A stretch of DNA of 64,000 bases from Cellvibrio sp. OA-2007 (GTDB lineage Bacteria; Pseudomonadota; Gammaproteobacteria; Pseudomonadales; Cellvibrionaceae), in contig NZ_BBUL01000086.1 in the NCBI RefSeq assembly GCF_000953825.1, positions 62,001 through 126,000 of the forward strand. Direction: 5' to 3'. This document shows, piece by piece, positions 34,363 to 42,014 of this stretch. The first letter of the stretch is position 1; each line of letters begins with the position of its first letter. The position numbers and the translations under genes were made by a program. A model generated the notes under the pieces. It had not been told where the DNA came from. It saw only the letters and a list, made by a program, of their open reading frames with translations, and did no database searches.

Positions 34363-35378
34363 TATTTTTTTAGTTTTTCGATAAAATAATCTTTAATAGC
34401 TCTTACATAATCCAAGGATAATTTACCCAGCAGATGCTGTTGATGCTCGGGAATATAAGATGCAGGATCAACGCCCTGCTTAAATAAATAGTGATCAAAC
34501 ATACAGCGCCATGCAGCGCGCTGTTTAGGTGTTAAATCACGCATTGCCAAGAGCGCGATATTTAAACTATCAATAGGGCTTGGCGATATCGCACTCTTGG
34601 CGGAGGATCCATTCCACCAGTAATTCATCAAAGCATTTACTTTTTCCAGTGATTCAACATGATGCCACCAGAGCATAGGGATAAAAATTGCATCGCCCGG
34701 AGCCAGCTCCGCAGAATAGGCATTAGCCAGCGCCGTTTTAAAATGAGGGTAGCGTTCAAAATCCGGCGCATTTAAATTAACCATACTGGTGGGCGCGCCC
34801 GCGGGGGTAAAATTCAGCGGACCAGGATATAAATTTCCGGTTTGTTCAGGCGGAAATAATACAAAGCGCCTACGCCCGGCAACCACACAGGCAATATTGT
34901 CCGCACCATCGTAATGCGCACTGACAATACCCTCATTGCCAACCCATAAACGCGGCTCCACATCCGGAAAATATGCCGATTTATTTTCATCGCTCAAACC
35001 TGGCAGTATTTCACTGGGTAAAGAGTTTTGCATCGAAATTGCCGGATATACTTCCCTATCAATTAATTCCAGCAGCCGCCCCAGAAATAAATCCACACGC
35101 TCTTCACCACTGATGTAATTCACACCTGTCATGTCGTCGTTGTAATAAAAACGTTTATTGGCCGCAGGGGGGGCCACAAAAATTCTCGCTTTTTTTCCCG
35201 TATAAAAGCGCAACAAATAGGCCGCAAAGTCCTGCGGTGTTTTTTTTGCTGCATTTACTAATGGCCAATCCCGAGCAAAGCCCCGAATGACCACCGGTTG
35301 TTGTGCGGGAGCAAGCTCAGCAAAAAATTGCTGCGCAGACAGAGCCGAGTATTCCGATACTTGTTTATACATAGTCAT
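34362..35378 (-). CDS. Cupin-like/JmjC-domain Fe(II)-oxoglutarate oxygenase-like protein
   Basis: A 338-residue Cupin_8/JmjC protein. The iron triad is visible as H155-x-D157 in VSAHYDGADN and a distal His in MLWWHHVES (239/240); GRRRFVLFPP and LAPGDAIFIP are standard cupin strands. Such enzymes hydroxylate proteins or small molecules using oxoglutarate and oxygen. The start overlaps the end of halogenase B by 14 bases, and its stop overlaps halogenase A, so the three are made together. Two ATG codons (35378 and 35372) compete. The substrate is unknown. Confidence 0.85.
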   Translation of the reverse strand: MTMYKQVSEYSALSAQQFFAELAPAQQPVVIRGFARDWPLVNAAKKTPQDFAAYLLRFYTGKKARIFVAPPAANKRFYYNDDMTGVNYISGEERVDLFLGRLLELIDREVYPAISMQNSLPSEILPGLSDENKSAYFPDVEPRLWVGNEGIVSAHYDGADNIACVVAGRRRFVLFPPEQTGNLYPGPLNFTPAGAPTSMVNLNAPDFERYPHFKTALANAYSAELAPGDAIFIPMLWWHHVESLEKVNALMNYWWNGSSAKSAISPSPIDSLNIALLAMRDLTPKQRAAWRCMFDHYLFKQGVDPASYIPEHQQHLLGKLSLDYVRAIKDYFIEKLKK

Positions 35379-36882
35379 CTTTTTTAACAGCGCAATGCTG
35401 CTCAATATAATCACTGTGCATGGGCATTTGCATCACGGTTTGATAAATATTGTGCTTACTTTCCTGTAACAACTGCGCCAACTTCTGCCGGTCAAATGCC
35501 GCCATCAATGGGTGATATTTTTTCGGTCGTATTTTCATACCCTCCAAAATTGAACACCAGCTATCCGCACTAAAAAACTGCTCGGGGTGATGATCTATCT
35601 GACCCCGCTCACGAAATGAAGCTATTTTCTCACGCAGGGAGTCGGGCACCGGCATAGTCTGACACCAACGCCAAAACTCCGTATCCTGCCGCCCGCTGGT
35701 GCAATAATGCAAAATGATAAAATCGCGAATCTCATCATAATCGCCGTTGATTTTCTGGTTGAAAGACTGCTCGGTATGCGCCTCAAAATCACGGTCGGGA
35801 AAATAACTAATAAAACGAATCAGGGTTTTATAAACTAGATGAATAGCAGTGGACTCCAGCGGCTCCAGGAATCCGGAAGCTAAACCCAGCGCCAAACAGT
35901 TGTTGTGCCATATTTTTTTGCGCCGCCCAGTGGTAAATGGAATGACGCGAGGATCATTAAGCCGTTTTCCTTCAACCACTTTTAATAGAGTATCGATTGC
36001 GCGATCATCGCTGCAATACTGACTGGAAAACACATAACCGTTGCCAGTGCGATGCTGCAAGGGAATTTTCCACGTCCACCCACATTCGCGCGCGGTGGCT
36101 ATTGTATAAGGAGGCAACTCACCAGTACTCTCTGTTTGTACCGCCACTGCGCGATTGCAGGGCAAATAATGGGTCCAATCTTCGTAACCAATTTTTAATG
36201 CACCTTCAATCAACAAACCGTTAAAGCCGCTACAGTCGATAAAAAAATCGGCGGCGACTGCTGCACCGCTGTTTAATTCTACCGCTGAAATAAACTGCCG
36301 CTCATCGACAACAACCTTGTTGACGGTTGCCTCAATTCTTTCTACGCCACGGCTCAGTGAAAACTGGCGTAAATAGCGGGCAACTAATACCGCATCAAAA
36401 TGCAGAGAGTATGCATAATTGCGCGATACCCAATGTTGTTGCTCGGGCGAGCGCAGCATAAACCGCTGATGCTCAGCCATAACAGCACCGGGGGAATGCT
36501 CTAGCCAGCGAGTGCCATTGCCATCTGTTACGGTTTTCAACCAGGCTTGATAAAAATCAAAGCCATGAATATTTTGCCCTACCGCACCAAATGGATGAAA
36601 AAATTGTTCGCCAGGTTTTTGCCAATCGTCAAAGCGAATACCCAATTTAAAACTGGCCGATGTCGCCTGCACAAAATCTTTGAGGTTAATCTGGCAAACG
36701 CGCAAAAACTCCATGATCGAGGGCACAGTTGACTCACCCACACCAATGGTGGCTATATCCGGTGACTCAATCAGAGTGATTTTAATTTGGCTTCCGCTCA
36801 ATGCGGATGACAGCAAGCTTGCCGCCATCCAACCGGCAGTGCCGCCACCTACAATACAGATGGAGTTCAAGGTATTTTGCAT
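35365..36882 (-). CDS. Flavin-dependent tryptophan halogenase-like protein (B)
   Basis: A 505-residue paralogue of halogenase A. It has GGGTAGW (12-18), K79 in SASFKLGIRF (same number as the catalytic lysine of PrnA), WTWKIP (269-274) and EPLEST (340-345). It differs from A by a longer 90-150 region. Two divergent copies in one operon suggest different substrates, or a heteromer. It follows TonB receptor 2 after a 126-base gap with a strong hairpin, so expression is likely lower than that of the receptor. Confidence 0.88.
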   Translation of the reverse strand: MQNTLNSICIVGGGTAGWMAASLLSSALSGSQIKITLIESPDIATIGVGESTVPSIMEFLRVCQINLKDFVQATSASFKLGIRFDDWQKPGEQFFHPFGAVGQNIHGFDFYQAWLKTVTDGNGTRWLEHSPGAVMAEHQRFMLRSPEQQHWVSRNYAYSLHFDAVLVARYLRQFSLSRGVERIEATVNKVVVDERQFISAVELNSGAAVAADFFIDCSGFNGLLIEGALKIGYEDWTHYLPCNRAVAVQTESTGELPPYTIATARECGWTWKIPLQHRTGNGYVFSSQYCSDDRAIDTLLKVVEGKRLNDPRVIPFTTGRRKKIWHNNCLALGLASGFLEPLESTAIHLVYKTLIRFISYFPDRDFEAHTEQSFNQKINGDYDEIRDFIILHYCTSGRQDTEFWRWCQTMPVPDSLREKIASFRERGQIDHHPEQFFSADSWCSILEGMKIRPKKYHPLMAAFDRQKLAQLLQESKHNIYQTVMQMPMHSDYIEQHCAVKKDDYV

Positions 36883-36930
36883 AACCAGCGTCTACTCAGT
36901 TAACAACTCATTCACCTACATGATCAAAAC

Positions 36931-36965
36931 AAAAAAGCGCGCAGTGAAAATGCTGCGCGCTTTTT
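36931..36965 (-). terminator. Strong hairpin between TonB receptor 2 and halogenase B
   Basis: Stem GCGCGCAG / CTGCGCGC with an eight-base loop and A/T-runs on both sides. It looks like a full terminator, so downstream halogenase genes depend on read-through or on another promoter in the gap. Confidence 0.8.
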
Positions 36966-37008
36966 ATCTACAACATCATCTCAACTGTTGCTAACAGAAC
37001 ACAGCCAA

Positions 37009-40000
37009 TTAGAAGGTTGCGCGAAGGCTCAGTGCATAACGACGGTCAGTCGTAAAGCTCAGAGCATCAGTTTTATCGCCAGCCTGATTCAATTGGTACT
37101 GAGTTTGGGTAGCTTCATTGAGCAAGTTGTTGGCTTCGATACCCACTTTCACATTGTCGTTGATAGTGTAGTACAAGCTCGCATCTACCATACCTTGCGC
37201 CTTGGCATATGCCGGTACAAATTCTTCCGACTCACGCATAGTTAACAAGTACTCTGAACGCCAGGTGTATGCCAAACGGAACGCAATATCTTCGTATTCA
37301 TACATACCGACGATATTCATGTTCTTGTCTGAATAACCTTGCAATGGCAAACCAGTAAATACACGGAAGCTGTTGCGGTTGTCGGTAATTGGATTACCGT
37401 TACCGTCGTAACGCAACTCTTCTGCTGGATTAGTATTTGGATCTTCCAAACCGTTTTGATCGATATAGGTAAAGTTAAACTGCATACCTAAACCACTCCA
37501 GGCACCTGGCAACATATCGTAGAACTGCGAGTAGGAGAACTCGACACCGCGAATAGTACCTGAGCCAGTATTATCAGGGCCGTAAGCCGATACCGGATAG
37601 TTATTGCCAGCGTAATCAATATCCAACGAGAATTGCTTGTTGCGAATAATGTTATCCAGCTCTTTGTGGAATAAACCAACTGCTAACGAACCAGCAGGTG
37701 CGAAATACCATTCAGTCGTCAAATCAAAATTAACTGATTCTTCCGGCTCCAGAAATGCATTGCGCGCGTTTGCACTAATTTCCACATTTCTTAAATCCAC
37801 AACCGGGTTATAGGTTGCACTGGTTGAATCATCGTCTTTACCTTCGCTTGGTTTTTGCAGAACCTCGGTGTAATCCAAGCTAACAACCATGCTGTTACGC
37901 GCATCGGTAAGTGAAGGGTAATACAGCCCTTTCGATGCACCAAAGCGTACAACCACATCTTCAGCCACACCAAAACTCAGGTTCAAGCTTGGCAACACAG
38001 TGTTGTAGTCAGTGCCGTCAACTGTACTGGAGACTGCGCCGCCCGATGCCAATGCAAAAAGAGCTGGATATTTGGTTTGCATAACTTGGTAGAGTGATTG
38101 TGTTGCACTGGTGCCGCGTCTGGCGGTTGCCGGCAAGGTCAAACTACCGGTAGATTCCAGTTGGTACCCCACATAGCGCAAACCAACATTACCTTTTACC
38201 GGCACACTTAAATCATCAAATGCGAAGTCACCGCGAACATAAAACTCGGTGCGCTCTTCATTAGTTGAGCTGAGGTGACGTGGCGCAAAGTGACTAGTGG
38301 TGCGATCTTTGAGATCCTCGTAGGGCACAGCACAATTTTGCAAGCCATCTTTAACTGCACCCATTGCATTGCCCAAAGCATTCCAAGTGCCACAGCCATC
38401 ACGTAAAGTTTGGACGTAGTTTTTGGTCAAATCCATACTTGGAAACAGGAAGCTGTTGTATTCACCTTGAACCACTTTACCGTTGTACTGATCGGCAAAA
38501 CTCACACGTTCAAACAATTGTGGCGCAGCTTGTGGTGATGCATTGTAAGAAGCTTGTGCATTCCATGGAGTGCCTAATGCCTGCCAGCCTTCATACTCAG
38601 TATCACCCATAGAGAGATCTTTATCTGAATAGAACACGCCCGCTTTTACTGCGGTGAAAACACCATCAAGATCGTATTGAAGATCGAACTTAACACTGTC
38701 TGCCTGCGCGGTTGCATGAACTTCTTGTTGCATACCACTGGCCAAGCGCAAAATCGGATTAGTGTTTGGCGCAACATCAGCTGGGTTAGATACGTTCTCG
38801 TTCAAGTATTCGAAAGTGGGAGTGGAGCCGCGCAAATCCATATAGAAAGGCGCATTTGTAGCGGTTTGATTTCCGTTAATACGCGAAGTTAAACCGTAGT
38901 TATGCACCACTTGCTCTGAATCAATGTGCTGATAATCAAACGATGCCGTTAAACGATCAGTTGGCTTCAACGTCAAATTAAATGAAGTATCTTCAACGGT
39001 GTTTTCGTTGTAGTTGTAACGCGAGCGGAACTGCAATGGCATATCAGGAACATTGGAAATACCAACGCCTGAAGTCAAAAAGCCTTTGTCATCTACAGTT
39101 AACGGACGACCATCATCAGACTCATCAAACCACTGAATAGTGTTCGGCACATAGGGCAAGAAACCGCGGTCGCCAGATGCGATTACGCGTTCACGCCATT
39201 CCAACGATGCTTTAGAGTTGATGTGTTCGAGAGTTGCAGTAACCGTCTCATCCGCATTAGCCCATTGCAACGACGTAGTGAAACCAGTGCGCTCACGATC
39301 ATTTTCTGCAGAGCTGATGTGATAGTTGGCGGGCGCATACCAGGTTACACCTTCAGGCTGTCCCTCAAGTGCTTCACCTTCATATTTTGGTACATAGGCT
39401 GCCGAATCTTCCGCAGAATATTTAGTAGCACCATTACTCAATTGCTGGGCACTACATGCGCGCCAGCCCGGATCACCCGGAATACAAGGTTGCGAATACT
39501 GGCCGGCAATAACGCCTGGAGAAGGTGTGCCCCACTCGTCGTAAGAGAAAGTATCAATCACACCACGGCTATGATAGTTACCTAAACCAACACCATCGCC
39601 ACGGGTTTTATATTCAGATTGCGAAGCCGCAACCAAGAAACCAAATTTACCCGCGCTGGTCTCCCAGTTATCCGCAAACAGCGCAGAAAAAGACGGTGTA
39701 ACCTCTTCGCGGAAATCACCGTAACTGGCTTTGGCATTAAAAGACACTAAACGCTCATCGGAATCAAATGGTTTGCGCGTAATCAGATTAACAGTGCCCG
39801 CAATACCGCCTGCAATTTTGTCTGCTGTTTGGTTTTTATTAACTTCTACTGCACCCAACAACTCTGCCGGGAAATCTTCGTAACTCAAACCGCCCCAGGG
39901 GTTAGCACTGAATGCATCGCGACCGTTAATTTCTGAACGCACACGATCCAAACCACGCACCAAAACACCAGTACCTTCATCGGCGTAGTGCTTGGGGTCA

Positions 40001-40314
40001 CTGGATGATGCAAAACGCTCAATGGTCACACCGGGAACACGCTGCAGCGCTTCGGTGACTGACTTATCTGGCAAGGCGCCGATATCAGTAGCAGTAATAA
40101 CATCTTTTACTGTGTCAGCATTACGCTTTAACTCTTGCGCAGTATTCAAACTGCTGCGCATGCCCGTCACCACAACTTCTTCAAGATTTTCATCTTGAGC
40201 TGCGCTTGATTGTGCAAACGTTGGCACACTCAGCGCCATGATTGAAACAGCCAACAACGATTTTTTAAATCGTGTACTAGATGTTTCGGCTATATTGTTT
40301 TTACTTGTAAACAT
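37009..40314 (-). CDS. TonB-dependent receptor, TIGR01782 type (second)
   Basis: A 1101-residue outer-membrane receptor. The N-terminal extension MFTSKNNIAETSSTRFKKSL precedes the signal sequence, which ends TFA-QS. The TonB-box/plug signature is EEVVVTGMRSSLNTAQELKR and DIGALPDKSVTEALQRVPGV, then a 22-strand barrel ending ALSLRATF. I chose the ATG after AAGGGG; an upstream frame of 13 codons is not signal-like. ACAACTAAGGGG includes an AACAAC element just 5' of the ribosome site. Genes downstream encode halogenases and a JmjC protein, a conserved neighbourhood in Xanthomonas and Caulobacter linked in some cases to N-acetylglucosamine use. A pair of direct repeats lies 200 bases upstream. Confidence 0.92.
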   Translation of the reverse strand: MFTSKNNIAETSSTRFKKSLLAVSIMALSVPTFAQSSAAQDENLEEVVVTGMRSSLNTAQELKRNADTVKDVITATDIGALPDKSVTEALQRVPGVTIERFASSSDPKHYADEGTGVLVRGLDRVRSEINGRDAFSANPWGGLSYEDFPAELLGAVEVNKNQTADKIAGGIAGTVNLITRKPFDSDERLVSFNAKASYGDFREEVTPSFSALFADNWETSAGKFGFLVAASQSEYKTRGDGVGLGNYHSRGVIDTFSYDEWGTPSPGVIAGQYSQPCIPGDPGWRACSAQQLSNGATKYSAEDSAAYVPKYEGEALEGQPEGVTWYAPANYHISSAENDRERTGFTTSLQWANADETVTATLEHINSKASLEWRERVIASGDRGFLPYVPNTIQWFDESDDGRPLTVDDKGFLTSGVGISNVPDMPLQFRSRYNYNENTVEDTSFNLTLKPTDRLTASFDYQHIDSEQVVHNYGLTSRINGNQTATNAPFYMDLRGSTPTFEYLNENVSNPADVAPNTNPILRLASGMQQEVHATAQADSVKFDLQYDLDGVFTAVKAGVFYSDKDLSMGDTEYEGWQALGTPWNAQASYNASPQAAPQLFERVSFADQYNGKVVQGEYNSFLFPSMDLTKNYVQTLRDGCGTWNALGNAMGAVKDGLQNCAVPYEDLKDRTTSHFAPRHLSSTNEERTEFYVRGDFAFDDLSVPVKGNVGLRYVGYQLESTGSLTLPATARRGTSATQSLYQVMQTKYPALFALASGGAVSSTVDGTDYNTVLPSLNLSFGVAEDVVVRFGASKGLYYPSLTDARNSMVVSLDYTEVLQKPSEGKDDDSTSATYNPVVDLRNVEISANARNAFLEPEESVNFDLTTEWYFAPAGSLAVGLFHKELDNIIRNKQFSLDIDYAGNNYPVSAYGPDNTGSGTIRGVEFSYSQFYDMLPGAWSGLGMQFNFTYIDQNGLEDPNTNPAEELRYDGNGNPITDNRNSFRVFTGLPLQGYSDKNMNIVGMYEYEDIAFRLAYTWRSEYLLTMRESEEFVPAYAKAQGMVDASLYYTINDNVKVGIEANNLLNEATQTQYQLNQAGDKTDALSFTTDRRYALSLRATF

Positions 40315-40512
40315 ATCCAACCCCTTAGTTGTTTTCTCTCGTATTAAACCCACGGAAGCGCATTACTGGAGATAGTTCTGCGCACCTAATCAAGCGCTCC
40401 ATCTACTGCTTTTTACTACTTTTTATTGTCAATTCGCCTACCCAGGTGCAAACCATTAAAAACGAAGTAACATCCGAATTTAACATTCACCTTTTATCGA
40501 TTCTATACACAA

Positions 40513-40547
40513 CTAAAAATCGAACACCGCACTACTAAAAGTCGAAC
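40513..40547 (-). promoter_or_regulatory. Tandem AraC-type operator: two CTAAAARTCGAAC repeats 22 bp apart
   Basis: CTAAAAATCGAAC (40513-40525) and CTAAAAGTCGAAC (40535-40547) differ at one base and are spaced exactly 22 bp, two DNA turns, the layout bound by AraC-family dimers. They lie about 200 bases upstream of TonB receptor 2 and just past the end of the membrane AraC gene. Assignment to that regulator is inference. Confidence 0.6.
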
Positions 40548-40582
40548 CAACCAACAAACCCGAGGCGACTTCAGCCGCAAAA

Positions 40583-41743
40583 TTAATGCAGATGCTGCTG
40601 CCGATAATGACTAGGAGTAACACCAACGGTTTTCTTAAACGCTTGGTTGAAAACCGATTTACTATTAAAGCCACAACTTTTCATGATCTCGCCAATCGGC
40701 TTTTGGCGCAGCTCTGAATCCGCCAAACGTTTTTTTGCCTCGGCGACACGATAGGTTCCAATCAGCTCAAAAAAATTCATATTCATTTGACTATTGATAG
40801 TGCACGACAATAACTTTGGTGAAACATTCAGCTTAATGGCCAAACGCTCCACCGTAATATGTGGTTCCAAATACGGCTTGCTCTCTTCCATAAAACTAGT
40901 GAGTTTTTCTACCAACTGCTGCTGCGGCTCTTCTACTTGCGAATCAGCTGAAGCCGTGCTCTCTATCTGCTCGGCAGAGAAACCAGTGGCGTTTTTTAGC
41001 AAATACACCACTAGCAGGCTCATATAAATCAGCAGCAAATAGTTTTCAAACTCACCCAACAAACCTAATGGCAACAGCTGAACAAAACGTGTTTCAAACA
41101 ACGCAAATAGTGCCCAGCAGTTGACTATGAAAAATCCAACCAGCAATAGCTTTAACCAATGCAGATCCACCTTATTCAACAGACTGTGACGTGTCCGCTC
41201 TTGATATTGCCTTTGATATAACCGAACGACACACCATGCGCTGTAACTAAATAGAACTAACCGCTGCACCCAAATCAAACCTTCAAAATAAGGATCGCTA
41301 ATTACATGAGCCCAATCGTGCACATATTGCATTTTTTGTTCGGGCGCTAAACGGTGAAAAATGTGGTAAATGTATAAGGGATAACAAAATGCGGGCAACA
41401 GATGTAATAGTTCGACCTTGCGCCAGGAAAAATCCCGCGATATAGCCGCTTGGGAAAACCAAAAAAGCAGCGGCCCTTGCAAAAAAAATACAAAACCGAA
41501 CAGAAAGAAAAAATTGGCCGACACCAATGACAAGGTGTCGCGCACATTAATATTCCAATATACCAAGGTGTCGAACGTGCGCAGCGCGCCCAACAAAAAG
41601 AACAGCGCCAGAAATTGCCAATACAGTTTTTTGACACATCCCAATTGTTGGGTAAAAAACAACAGGCACGCCAAAACCAATGCGAGAAAACCACTGAATA
41701 TCAGCGGAATATCATTGATATTAAACAGTGCTACTTCAACCAT
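40583..41743 (-). CDS. Membrane-bound AraC-family transcription regulator
   Basis: A 386-residue protein with about seven hydrophobic segments (about 10-255), a Q/E-rich linker (about 260-285) and a C-terminal AraC DNA-binding domain (ITVERLAIKLNVSPKLLS; IGEIMKSCGFNSKSVFNQAF; KKTVGVTPSHYR). Regulators of this shape sit next to polysaccharide or halogenase/TonB-receptor loci in Cellvibrio and Saccharophagus relatives and may sense ligands at the membrane. It is directly upstream of TonB receptor 2 on the same strand, with a two-turn direct repeat in between. Ribosome site is weak (GGTAG). Confidence 0.87.
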   Translation of the reverse strand: MVEVALFNINDIPLIFSGFLALVLACLLFFTQQLGCVKKLYWQFLALFFLLGALRTFDTLVYWNINVRDTLSLVSANFFFLFGFVFFLQGPLLFWFSQAAISRDFSWRKVELLHLLPAFCYPLYIYHIFHRLAPEQKMQYVHDWAHVISDPYFEGLIWVQRLVLFSYSAWCVVRLYQRQYQERTRHSLLNKVDLHWLKLLLVGFFIVNCWALFALFETRFVQLLPLGLLGEFENYLLLIYMSLLVVYLLKNATGFSAEQIESTASADSQVEEPQQQLVEKLTSFMEESKPYLEPHITVERLAIKLNVSPKLLSCTINSQMNMNFFELIGTYRVAEAKKRLADSELRQKPIGEIMKSCGFNSKSVFNQAFKKTVGVTPSHYRQQHLH

Positions 41744-42014
41744 ATCAGTCTACCGATAGCGCAGGTCATCATAGATAACGTATTTATATTTAACGCAGTT
41801 GTAACTCTGCTGGTGCCGCACGCTATGGCCACTCTCCAACCATATTGATAAATTTGCGTTATGCACCAATCGCTAAGCTATTACTTCTGCGCCCCTAAAT
41901 TATTGTTCGTCACCTGAACCAAAAACTCGCAGCCTTTGGCTCTTCCAACTTACATCCTGCAGGACAACGTTGTCAATTTAATTTACAATTTTTCCGACCA
42001 ACGCAATGCATTAA

